From JADJPO01 sp963828555 (GTDB lineage: Bacteria > Actinomycetota > Actinomycetes > Actinomycetales > Kineosporiaceae), in assembly GCA_963828555.1 (NCBI GenBank), contig CAWHEL010000004.1, positions 1,860,001 through 1,924,000 of the forward strand: a stretch of DNA of 64,000 nt, in the 5' to 3' direction. The notes under the pieces were generated by a model. That model saw nothing but the letters and a program-made list of their open reading frames with translations. It did not search any database and was not told the origin of the DNA. A program made the position numbers and the translations under genes. Of this stretch, positions 50,273-57,897 are shown piece after piece (positions within the stretch are counted from its first letter, which is position 1; every line of letters starts with the position of its first letter).

Positions 50273-51466
50273 ATGCAGATCGCCGGCCGGGAGGTCACCA
50301 TCACCCACCCCGGCAAGATCGTGTTCCCGGCGCTCGGGCTGACCAAGCTCGACCTGGTGCGCTACTACCTCGGCGTCGCCGAGGGAGCGCTGCGTGGAGT
50401 GGCGGATCGGCCGATGATCCTCAAGCGATATGTGAAGGGGATCTCCGAGGAGGCCTTCTTCCAGAAGCGGGCGCCCGAGAAGCGCCCCGACTGGGTGCAG
50501 GTGACCCGGCTCACCTACGCGCGGGGCACGTTCGCCGACGAGGTCGTGGTGAGCGACGCCGCGAGCCTGGCCTGGGTGGTCAACCTGGGTTGCGTCGACC
50601 TCAACCCGCACCCGGTCCGCGCCGGCGACCTGGACCGGCCCGATGAGCTGCGGATCGACCTCGATCCGGTGCCCGGCGTGGAGTGGGCGCAGATCGTGGA
50701 CGTCGCGCTCGTCGTCCGGGAGGTGCTCGCCGACCACGGGCTGACCGGGTGGCCGAAGACCTCCGGGTCACGGGGGTTCCACATCTATGCCCGGATCGAC
50801 CCGGAGTGGGCCTACCCCCAGTTCCGTCTTGCCGCGCAGACCGTGGCCCGTGAGGTCGAGCTGCGGGCGCCGGAACTGGCCACCAGCCGGTGGTGGAAGG
50901 AGGAGCGGCACGGCGTCTTCGTCGACTTCAACCAGAACGCCAAGGACCGCACCGTCGCCTCGGCGTACTCGGTGCGAGCCACCGTCGACGCCCGGGTGTC
51001 CACGCCTCTGGCCTGGCCCGAGGTGGCCGACTGCCGGCCCGAGATGTTCACTCCCCGCACGGTTCTGGAGCGGTTCGCCCAGATCGGCGACCCGTGGGCC
51101 GGGATGGACACCGCCGGCGGATCGCTGGAGCCGCTGCTGGCTCGCGCGGCCGAGCTCGGCCCGGCCGAGAAACCGCCGCCGGGTTCGGACGGGTCGGGCC
51201 GGCGCGCCCCACAGGTACCGCTCATCGAGATTGCCCGGGCCAGGACCAAGGCAGAGGCCATGACCGGCTTCGAGGCGTGGAAGGGCCGCCACCCGGACAT
51301 TGCCATTCAGCTCGCGCCGGCCGACGTTCTCGTGGACGGTATGCGTGGACGCAGTTCGCTCTGGTATCGGATCCGGGTGAACCTGCAGCACGTGCCCGAG
51401 GGTGAGCGCCCCGCACAGGAACCGCTCGAGGTCGACTACAACCCCTGGGAGGGGTGGACATGGTGA
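50273..51466 (+). CDS. LigD-type polymerase domain protein (AEP primase-polymerase)
   Basis: A 397-residue archaeo-eukaryotic primase-type polymerase equal to the PolDom of LigD, without ligase or phosphoesterase domains. Motif I is LRIDLDPVPG (two metal Asp), motif II is TSGSRGFHIYAR (Ser and His), and the third acidic block is VFVDFNQNAKDRT followed by ASAYSVRATVDA. Such enzymes add ribo- or deoxynucleotides at breaks or gaps in DNA. No Ku or ligase gene is in the window. It lies where sucB and the TIGR01777 epimerase are adjacent in M. tuberculosis, together with the HAF gene. Its stop overlaps the epimerase start. Confidence 0.9.
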   Translation: MQIAGREVTITHPGKIVFPALGLTKLDLVRYYLGVAEGALRGVADRPMILKRYVKGISEEAFFQKRAPEKRPDWVQVTRLTYARGTFADEVVVSDAASLAWVVNLGCVDLNPHPVRAGDLDRPDELRIDLDPVPGVEWAQIVDVALVVREVLADHGLTGWPKTSGSRGFHIYARIDPEWAYPQFRLAAQTVAREVELRAPELATSRWWKEERHGVFVDFNQNAKDRTVASAYSVRATVDARVSTPLAWPEVADCRPEMFTPRTVLERFAQIGDPWAGMDTAGGSLEPLLARAAELGPAEKPPPGSDGSGRRAPQVPLIEIARARTKAEAMTGFEAWKGRHPDIAIQLAPADVLVDGMRGRSSLWYRIRVNLQHVPEGERPAQEPLEVDYNPWEGWTW

Positions 51467-52356
51467 AGGTCGCGATCACCGGCTCGTCGGGGTTGATCGG
51501 TACCGCACTGGTCACCCGACTGCAGGCCTCCGGGCACGAGGTGCTGCGACTGGTCCGCCGCGCCCCGAGGTTCGCCGGCGAGGTGCGCTGGGATCCGGAG
51601 ACGGGTGACCTGGACCCCAAGCTCCTGGCCGGAGTGGACGCGGTGGTGAACCTGGCCGGCGCAGGAGTGGGCGACAAGCGCTGGAGCGATTCCTACAAGC
51701 AGACCATCCTGACCTCGCGGGTGGACAGCACGCGCACCCTGGTCACCGCGATGCTCGCCATGGACACGCCGCCGCGGGTGCTGGTGTCCGGCTCGGCGCA
51801 GGGCTTCTACGGAGACCGCGGCGACGAGGAGCTCACCGAGGCCTCCCCCGGCGGTGACGGCTTCCTGGCCGACGTGGTGCGGGCCTGGGAGGCCGAGGCC
51901 GTCCGCGCGGCCGACGGCGGGGTCCGGGTGGCGCTGGCACGGACGGGACTGGTGATGGCCCCGGACGGCGGTGCGTTCGGCAAGCTGCTGCCCCTGATCA
52001 AGCTGGGGCTGGGCGGCCCGCTGGGCAACGGCCGGCAGTGGTGGTCGTGGATCACGATGACCGACCAGGTGGCCGCGCTCGAACACCTGATCCGTACCGA
52101 CGTCTCCGGGCCGGTCAACCTGTGCGCCCCGCAGCCGGCCCGCAACCGTGAGGTGGTGGCCGCCCTCGGCCGGGCATTCGGCCGGCCGACCCTGCTGCCG
52201 GCCCCCGGCTTCGCGCTGCGCATCGCGGTCGGGGAGTTCTCCTCCGAGATCCTCGCCAGCACCCGGATGGCGCCAGACGTGCTGGCGCGCAGCGGATTCG
52301 GCTTCCGCCACCCCGACCTGGACGGCGCCGCCCGCTGGCTCGCCGAACGCCGCTGA
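51460..52356 (+). CDS. TIGR01777 family NAD-dependent epimerase/dehydratase
   Basis: A 298-residue Rossmann protein. The dinucleotide motif is ITGSSGLIGTALVTRL at the N-terminus and the family-specific VVNLAGAGVGDKRWSDSYKQ follows. Other blocks are VLVSGSAQGFYGDRGDEEL (Ser-x-Tyr), IKLGLGGPLGNGRQWWSWI and the C-terminal KAD-like GFGFRHPDLDGA. It is related to YfcH and corresponds to Rv2216. The substrate is not known. ATG 51460 or GTG 51463 are both possible, within the end of the polymerase gene. Confidence 0.92.
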   Translation: MVKVAITGSSGLIGTALVTRLQASGHEVLRLVRRAPRFAGEVRWDPETGDLDPKLLAGVDAVVNLAGAGVGDKRWSDSYKQTILTSRVDSTRTLVTAMLAMDTPPRVLVSGSAQGFYGDRGDEELTEASPGGDGFLADVVRAWEAEAVRAADGGVRVALARTGLVMAPDGGAFGKLLPLIKLGLGGPLGNGRQWWSWITMTDQVAALEHLIRTDVSGPVNLCAPQPARNREVVAALGRAFGRPTLLPAPGFALRIAVGEFSSEILASTRMAPDVLARSGFGFRHPDLDGAARWLAERR

Positions 52357-52373
52357 CGCCCCTCATCACCGTC

Positions 52374-52415
52374 TGTCATGGGTCTTCCCCCAGCGAGTGA
52401 GGAAGACCCATGACA
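52374..52415. terminator. Bidirectional terminator between the epimerase and kinase genes
   Basis: Perfect 15-bp inverted repeat, TGTCATGGGTCTTCC at 52374-52388 and GGAAGACCCATGACA at 52401-52415, with a 12-base loop. It sits between two convergent stops (52356 and 52426) and would terminate both. Confidence 0.85.
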
Positions 52416-52425
52416 ATCAGCGATC

Positions 52426-53913
52426 TCATGAGGCTTCGGCGGTGTGGACCCGCCAGCCAGCCGGGGTCCTCTGCAGGGTGAGCTCGATCTGGAGCGGGGG
52501 GGCCGCAGCCACCGCGGCGACCAGCCGGCCCTGCCGGTCGACCTGACGATGGGCCGAGGCGGTGACCTCCGCCCCAACGCGCATCGCTGGTGTGCCCGCC
52601 TGCAGCAGCCGCACCTCGCCGACCGTGACGACCAGCCCGCGCAGGCTGAGCCCGGCGGCCGTCAGACGCTGCACCACCGCGACATCGGCGGACATCGCCG
52701 GTGAGCCCGGCACGTCCACCTGGCCCAGGGCGGTGACCGAGCCGGCGGCAAGGGCACGCGCCCGAGCCTGGGCCAGCCCCGTTACCAGCGCGACAAGGTC
52801 CGGCTCCGGCACCTCCAGTCCCGCTGGTCGCGGTGCGATGGCCAGCGAGGTGGCCGGTGACGCGGTCGGCGAGGTGGCCGGTGACGCGGCGAGCCCGGTC
52901 GAGGTGGCGCCGCCGGCTCGGATCGCGAACCCTCCGGCACCGGCGACAGCCAGGCCCGCCGCCAGTCCCACCGCCACCTTCCACGCCCGGGCAGGACGAC
53001 GCCGCGCAGGCCCCAGCGCGGCGTCCGCAACCGGCACCGGCCGCACCCGCCGGGTCGGCGTGGGGCGCGAGACGGGGGTTCTGGGGCCGTCCACAGCATC
53101 CCGGGCCGGGGCGAGCTCGACCGGCCGCGGCGGGCAGGCCTGCCAGGCGCCGTGCGCCACCCGGGTCGGGCTCGGCCGCTCGACCGCCGCAGTTGCACAG
53201 CAGGTCCGGGCCAGGTCGAGCAGCGCCTGGGTGGTGGCGTCCGGGTGGGGTTGTGCTGCACCGCCGGTCACGGGGGCGGTCGATCCGGTGAGGCAGAACC
53301 TGATCAGGGCACCCAGCGCCCAGACGTCGCCCGCCCGCCCAGGGCCACTGCGCGGGTCGGCCCAGCCCGGGGTGCCGCCCGCCCCGGGCTCGCCCGACGC
53401 CAGGCCGGCGGCGATACCAAGGTCGGCCAGCATGGGCCGGCCCTGCGCGGTGAAGAGCACGTTTCCTGCACTCACGTCGCCGTGCACGATTCCGACGTCG
53501 TGCAGCGCGGTCAGCGCCCGGGCGACCGCGATCACCACCGTGGTCACCTCCGCCGGTCGCAGGCGGCCCCGGGCGGCGATCACGTCGGCAAGGCTGCCCC
53601 CGGCCGCGTCGTCCAGAACCAGGGCGAGACCTCCACCGGGCAGCGGTACCCGGGCGCGCAGCCGCACCACGTGGTCGTGTCGCACCCGTTCGAGCAGGTC
53701 GGCCTCGCCGGCCAGGCGGGCACCCTCGCCGTCCACCCCGACGTGGGCGAGCTTCAGCGCGACCCGACCGCCATCGGTCAGTTCCTCGGCCAGCCAGACC
53801 TGGGCGTGGGCGCCGACGCCGAGCCGGCGCAGTACCCGGTACCCAGGCACCTCGGGCAGGCCGGGAGCATCCGGGAAGTCATCGGGGAGGTCATCGGGGA
53901 AGTGCTTGTCCAT
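52426..53913 (-). CDS. Atypical Ser/Thr protein kinase with one membrane helix
   Basis: A 495-residue kinase. The N-terminus has acidic repeats (PDDLPDDFPDAPGLPEVPG); the kinase domain spans about 25-270. Conserved Lys is in VALKLAH and the Glu in GEADLLERV. The catalytic loop is IVHGDVSAGNVLF rather than HRDLKPxN, keeping the Asp and Asn but replacing Arg with Gly and Lys with Ser. DFG is LADLGIA. The activation segment ends GGTPGWADP. A membrane helix (VAVGLAAGLAVAGAGGFAI, near 330) and an extracytoplasmic domain of about 140 residues follow. Activity may be reduced or altered. It is divergent from the FAD oxidoreductase. Confidence 0.85.
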   Translation of the reverse strand: MDKHFPDDLPDDFPDAPGLPEVPGYRVLRRLGVGAHAQVWLAEELTDGGRVALKLAHVGVDGEGARLAGEADLLERVRHDHVVRLRARVPLPGGGLALVLDDAAGGSLADVIAARGRLRPAEVTTVVIAVARALTALHDVGIVHGDVSAGNVLFTAQGRPMLADLGIAAGLASGEPGAGGTPGWADPRSGPGRAGDVWALGALIRFCLTGSTAPVTGGAAQPHPDATTQALLDLARTCCATAAVERPSPTRVAHGAWQACPPRPVELAPARDAVDGPRTPVSRPTPTRRVRPVPVADAALGPARRRPARAWKVAVGLAAGLAVAGAGGFAIRAGGATSTGLAASPATSPTASPATSLAIAPRPAGLEVPEPDLVALVTGLAQARARALAAGSVTALGQVDVPGSPAMSADVAVVQRLTAAGLSLRGLVVTVGEVRLLQAGTPAMRVGAEVTASAHRQVDRQGRLVAAVAAAPPLQIELTLQRTPAGWRVHTAEAS

Positions 53914-53952
53914 GCCACCAGCCTGCCAAGGACCGCCGACACCGCGCCGAAG

Positions 53953-53961
53953 TTATCCACA
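53953..53961 (+). promoter_or_regulatory. Consensus DnaA box (single)
   Basis: TTATCCACA is an exact match to the bacterial DnaA box. It lies in the 87-base divergent region between the atypical kinase and the FAD oxidoreductase. Being single, it does not indicate an origin, but DnaA could regulate one of the flanking promoters. Confidence 0.45.
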
Positions 53962-54000
53962 GGGGTGAAGGCAGTGGGCGGGCACCGGTAGCGTCCTGGC

Positions 54001-55395
54001 ATGCCCACGCCGAGCACGCTGCCGACCCGAGCCGATGTCGTGATCATCGGCGCCGGCCTGGCCGGCCTGGCCTGTGCCCTGCGGCTGGGCAGTGCCGGAA
54101 CCCAGGTGGTCGTGCTCGAGCGCGAGCAGCGGGCCGGAGGCCGGGTCGGCACCGACGTCGTCGACGGATTCCGCTGCGACCGGGGGTTCCAGCTGCTCAA
54201 CCCCGCCTACCCCGAGGCACGCCGGGTGCTCGACCTGGACACCCTTGCCCTGCAACCCCTCCCGGCCACCATGGAGGTGGTCACCGATGGCGGCCCGGTG
54301 CTCCTCGGCGACCCGCGGCATACCCCGCCGGCGCTGTTGCCGGGCCTGGTCTGGACCGGCCTGACCCGTCTCGGCGGCCTGGGCGAGAAGGCCGCCTTCT
54401 CCCGCTGGGCGCTGGCCTGCGCCCGGCGCGCCCCGGCCGATCTGCTCAGCGCGCCCGACGAGGAATGGGGCGCCGCGCTGACCCGGTCGGGCATCGACGG
54501 GCCGCTGCGCCACTCCGTCCTGGAGCCGTTCCTGGCCGGGGTGCTGGGGGAGGACGGGGGCGCGACGTCGCGCCGGTTCGTCGAGTTGCTGATCCGCTCG
54601 TTCGTACGTGGTCGACCCAGCGTGCCCTGGCAGGGGATGCAGGCGATCCCCGACCAGCTCGCCGCTGCGCTGCCGGACGGCGTCCTGCACCTCGCCGTGG
54701 GCGTGGACGCCGTGGCGCCCCCGGTCGGCGGGAGGCGTGCCGTCCGCACCGCGGGCGGCACGATCGAGGCCCGCGCCGTCGTGGTGGCCACCGATCCTGC
54801 CGCTGCGGGGGCGTTCACCGGGCTGGCAGTACCCGACGTGCGCCCGCTCACCACGTACTGGCACACCAGTGACGAGCCGCTCTCGGCGTTCGGCGCCGCG
54901 CCCGGTGCCCTGCGGCTGGACGGTGAGCGACGCGGCCCGGTAGTCAACACGGTGCCGATCAGCGTGACCGCGCGGGCCTACTCCCCCGACCGGCGCACCC
55001 TGATCGCCACCACGATGCTCGGTCTGCCGTCGGCGCAGGTGAGCGAGGCGACGTCCGAGCCGGGCATCCGGCGCGAACTGGCGCGGCTCTACCGACTCCC
55101 CACCACGCGCTGGCAACTGGTGACGGTGCACGCCATCCCGCACGCCCTGACCGCGATGCCTCCCACGCTCGACGTCCGGCGGGCGGTGGCGCTCGGCGAC
55201 GGGCTGTTCGTGGCCGGCGACCACCGTGACTCCGCCTCCGCCCAGGGAGCGCTGGTCTCGGGGCGGCGGGCCGCAGACGCCGTCCTGGAGTCGCTGGGGA
55301 TGCCCGTGCCGCCGCGCCCCGCGATGGACGCCCTGCTCGGCACCCGCCGTCCGAACGCCGCCTTGACCACCCTGAAACCCCTGGGAGAGAACTGA
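54001..55395 (+). CDS. FAD-dependent amine oxidase/phytoene desaturase-like oxidoreductase
   Basis: A 464-residue flavoprotein. The N-terminal GG doublet motif is VVIIGAGLAGLACALRLG followed by VVVLEREQRAGGRVGTD, the signature of the amine oxidase/protoporphyrinogen oxidase/carotenoid desaturase group. The C-terminal FAD segment is DGLFVAGDHRDSASAQGALVSGRRAADAVL. The middle is less conserved, with no disulfide or covalent flavin site. No carotenoid genes are present, so the substrate is unknown. The peptidase E start lies within its TGA (TGATG), indicating one operon. Confidence 0.85.
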   Translation: MPTPSTLPTRADVVIIGAGLAGLACALRLGSAGTQVVVLEREQRAGGRVGTDVVDGFRCDRGFQLLNPAYPEARRVLDLDTLALQPLPATMEVVTDGGPVLLGDPRHTPPALLPGLVWTGLTRLGGLGEKAAFSRWALACARRAPADLLSAPDEEWGAALTRSGIDGPLRHSVLEPFLAGVLGEDGGATSRRFVELLIRSFVRGRPSVPWQGMQAIPDQLAAALPDGVLHLAVGVDAVAPPVGGRRAVRTAGGTIEARAVVVATDPAAAGAFTGLAVPDVRPLTTYWHTSDEPLSAFGAAPGALRLDGERRGPVVNTVPISVTARAYSPDRRTLIATTMLGLPSAQVSEATSEPGIRRELARLYRLPTTRWQLVTVHAIPHALTAMPPTLDVRRAVALGDGLFVAGDHRDSASAQGALVSGRRAADAVLESLGMPVPPRPAMDALLGTRRPNAALTTLKPLGEN

Positions 55396-56138
55396 TGCCG
55401 GCCGATGCACCGACCATCCTGGCCACTTCGGGCGGCATGCGGATGAACGAGGAGGGCCGGCGACGGCTCGACTTCGCTCCTCTGGTGCACCACGCGGTGG
55501 AACTCTCCGGAGTGCACGGCCGGGCCCCGCGGGTGTGCATGCTGGGCACGGCGAGCGGTGACCAGCGCTGGTTTGCCGCCGAGCTCGACGAGGCCGGCCG
55601 CGGCGCCGGGTTCGAGCTCACTCACCTGCACCTGTTCGGCATGCCGAGCATCGCCGACGTCACCGGACACCTGCTCGCCCAGGACGTGGTCTGGGTCGGC
55701 GGCGGGTCGGTGGCCAACCTGCTCGCGGTGTGGCGGGTGCACGGGCTGGACGAGATCTTCCACCAGGTCTGGCAGGCTGGAGTGGTGCTCGGCGGTGTCA
55801 GCGCCGGGTCGATCTGCTGGCACGTCGGCGGGGTGACCGACTCCTTCGGCCCGACGCTGCGCCCGGTGACGGACGGGTTGGCGCTGCTGCCCTACGGAAA
55901 CGGCGTGCACTACGACTCCGAGGAGCAGCGCCGTCCGGCGATCCATGCCCTGGTCGCCGACGGCACCCTGCCGCGGACGTACTGCACGGATGACGGCGTC
56001 GGACTGGTGTATCGCGGCACCGAGATGGTCGAGGCGGTCACCGAGCTGCCCGGCAAGGGCGCCTACCTGGTCGAACGCGACGACGACGCCTGCCTGTCCA
56101 CCGAGGAACGCCTCCCGGTGCGTCAGCTGCCCACCTGA
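55395..56138 (+). CDS. Peptidase E-like (S51 family) peptidase
   Basis: A 247-residue protein with the S51 flavodoxin-like fold. The nucleophile elbow is LGGVSAGSICW near residue 135 (Ser), preceded by VVWVGGGSVANLLAVW and followed by LALLPYGNGVHYDSEE, which supplies the His of the triad. Family members such as E. coli PepE cut Asp-X dipeptides; cyanophycinase is related. The N-terminus is ILATSGGMRMNEEG. ATG 55395 overlaps the oxidoreductase stop by one base. Nine bases after its stop the palindromic repeat copy B begins. Confidence 0.88.
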   Translation: MPADAPTILATSGGMRMNEEGRRRLDFAPLVHHAVELSGVHGRAPRVCMLGTASGDQRWFAAELDEAGRGAGFELTHLHLFGMPSIADVTGHLLAQDVVWVGGGSVANLLAVWRVHGLDEIFHQVWQAGVVLGGVSAGSICWHVGGVTDSFGPTLRPVTDGLALLPYGNGVHYDSEEQRRPAIHALVADGTLPRTYCTDDGVGLVYRGTEMVEAVTELPGKGAYLVERDDDACLSTEERLPVRQLPT

Positions 56139-56146
56139 CCCCCACC

Positions 56147-56225
56147 CCTGCTCATGCTCCGCACGGGTACATGTCCAGGACCCGATTCAGCCGAATTCGT
56201 GGTACCCCTGCGGAGCATGAGCAGG
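56147..56225. repeat. Palindromic repeat family 1, copy B
   Basis: The left arm at 56147-56170 (CCTGCTCATGCTCCGC then ACGGGTAC) and the right arm at 56202-56225 are inverted complements with one mismatch in 24 bases; the loop is about 31 bases. The arms match those of copy A at 37511, and homology extends a further seven bases, GGTACATGT, between copy B left and copy A right, while the loops are unrelated. The right arm includes the ATGAGCAG that forms the start of the kinase gene at 56217. Confidence 0.93.
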
Positions 56226-57203
56226 TTGGTAGGGTCCCTGACACTGTCGGCGCCGGAGGAGGGGGTCCTGAGCCTCGGGGTCCCTGGCGTCGAGCACTAC
56301 GAGGAGATCGGCCGCGGCGGAAGCGCCGTGGTCTACCGCGCCTGGCAGCCGGAGTTCGGCCGCTGGGTGGCGATCAAGATCTTCCCGCCGGATCTGGACC
56401 CGCACCGTCTCGAACGGGAGCGGCTCACCGTCGGCAGGGTGTCGGACCACCCCGGGATCGCCCCGGTCTTCGGCGGCGGGGTGACCACCGACGGCCGGCC
56501 CTACCTGGTGATGGGCTACATGGAGGGCGGCAGCCTCGGTGAACGGGTGTCCGCCCGCGGCCCTCTGCCGGTGCCCGAGGTGGTGGCCTTCGGGACGGCG
56601 ATGGCCTCCGCCCTGCAGGTGGCCCACGACCACGGCATCTGGCACCGCGATCTCAAGCCGACCAACATCCTCTACGACCGCTTCGACACACCACGGCTGG
56701 CCGACTTCGGCATCGCCCACCTGGACGACGACGGCTTCCGCACCGGCGTCGGCATGATCTCGGGTACCGCTGCCTACATGGCCCCGGAACTGCTGATGGG
56801 GCAACCGTTCACAGCCGCGGCCGACGTGTTTTCGCTGGGCGCGACCCTGTTCTACGCCCTGCACGCCCGGGACCTGTTCACGCCGCGGCCCGAGGAGGCG
56901 CACCAGGCCTTCGTGATGCGGCGCCCGCGCGAACCCGAGCCGCCCTACGTGGTCCCGCACGTGCCGGCGTGGTTGCGCCAGGTGCTGCTCTCCGCGACCG
57001 ACCCCGATCCGACCCGGCGGATCCCGACTGCTGCGGCACTCGCGGCGGCGCTGGGTTCCGGCGGTGTCGACGGATGGGCCGGTGGATGGGCTGCCGGCGG
57101 TGCCGTCTCCGAACCGGCGGCCGGCGCAGCGCACCCCTGGCCTCCGGCGCCGTACGCCCCGCGCTGGTCCTCGCCCTGGTCGCCGGTGGCGGCCTCTGGC
57201 TGA
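56217..57203 (+). CDS. Ser/Thr protein kinase, first reading frame of a frameshifted gene
   Basis: A 328-residue frame holding a complete kinase domain: glycine loop IGRGGSAVVYRAW, Lys in VAIKIFP, catalytic loop WHRDLKPTNILY near residue 143, DFG in LADFGIAH, and APE in AAYMAPE. It resembles PknB-type receptors, so a membrane helix and an external domain would be expected, but this frame ends soon after the kinase at VAASG. Those domains exist in two further frames downstream (57122-57897). The predicted ATG 56217 is inside repeat copy B; a TTG at 56226 is an alternative. The kinase domain itself looks active. Confidence 0.85.
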   Translation: MSRLVGSLTLSAPEEGVLSLGVPGVEHYEEIGRGGSAVVYRAWQPEFGRWVAIKIFPPDLDPHRLERERLTVGRVSDHPGIAPVFGGGVTTDGRPYLVMGYMEGGSLGERVSARGPLPVPEVVAFGTAMASALQVAHDHGIWHRDLKPTNILYDRFDTPRLADFGIAHLDDDGFRTGVGMISGTAAYMAPELLMGQPFTAAADVFSLGATLFYALHARDLFTPRPEEAHQAFVMRRPREPEPPYVVPHVPAWLRQVLLSATDPDPTRRIPTAAALAAALGSGGVDGWAGGWAAGGAVSEPAAGAAHPWPPAPYAPRWSSPWSPVAASG

Positions 57204-57897
57204 CCCGGCAGACGGACGCCGCAGCAGGAGTGGTGACCCAACCGTCCCCCTCTGCCCCGGTCGGCACACGGGCCACGGACCGCTCGGCGGCCTCGCAGGC
57301 GGGCACGGCGAGCCCGTCCTTCCCGGCGACCGCGCCCGGTAATGGCGCGACCACCGCCCCGGATGCCCCGCCGGTGTGGGCGGTGTTCCTGCGAGCGGTC
57401 GAGGCCTACCGGCAGACCATCGGCGGCAAGGACCCGCTCGCGGTGGAGATGACGTTCCATCTGACCACCATCGAGGGCCTTGCCGTCTCCGGCTCCGCCA
57501 CGCTGCCCCAGCCGGCCAACCCTGCGCTGTCCGACCGGTACTCCTACCGCGACGGCGAGGTCGGGCCGCCGGAGGCGGTGCCGGCCGGCGCCCAGTCCTC
57601 GCGGGCCGAGCAATGGCGCTTCTCCGAGGTGGCCTGGGCACGGATGGGTGCGAGCTGCGCAGCACGGAGCAGATCTGCCGCGCCTCGATGGCCGCGGCCA
57701 AGGTGCCCGACGAGGAGAAGGTCACCGGGGACAAGGCCGGTATCAGTCACGTGATCGTGGAGCGGGACACCGTGTTCCACGACGGCGCGGTCGTGGTCCG
57801 GGTCTACTTCGACGGCGGCGCGCGCTGGAGCGGCGGCTACGTTCCCTTCACCGGCGCCGGCAAGCTGCTCACCAAGCGCTACTGCGCGGTCGACTGA
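57122..57897 (+). pseudogene. Displaced C-terminal part of the kinase (membrane helix and extracytoplasmic domain) in two other frames
   Basis: From about 57122 the +2-phase frame reads LASGAVRPALVLALVAGGG, a membrane helix, then a Pro/Ala/Ser linker and a globular region (WAVFLRAVEAYRQTIGGKD to RFSEVAWARMG). At about 57645 the sensible sequence moves to a third frame, continuing CELRSTEQICRASMAAAKV to LLTKRYCAVD. Each shift is consistent with one missing base. Together with the kinase domain this would give a single receptor kinase of about 560 residues. Either the gene is inactivated or the sequence has two indel errors in GC-rich runs. The end overlaps the convergent oxidoreductase gene by 29 bases. 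Confidence 0.72.

Noticed and set aside
53914..54000. Replication origin suggested by a DnaA box
   Set aside because: A single box, no AT-rich element, and no dnaA, dnaN or gyrB gene nearby.
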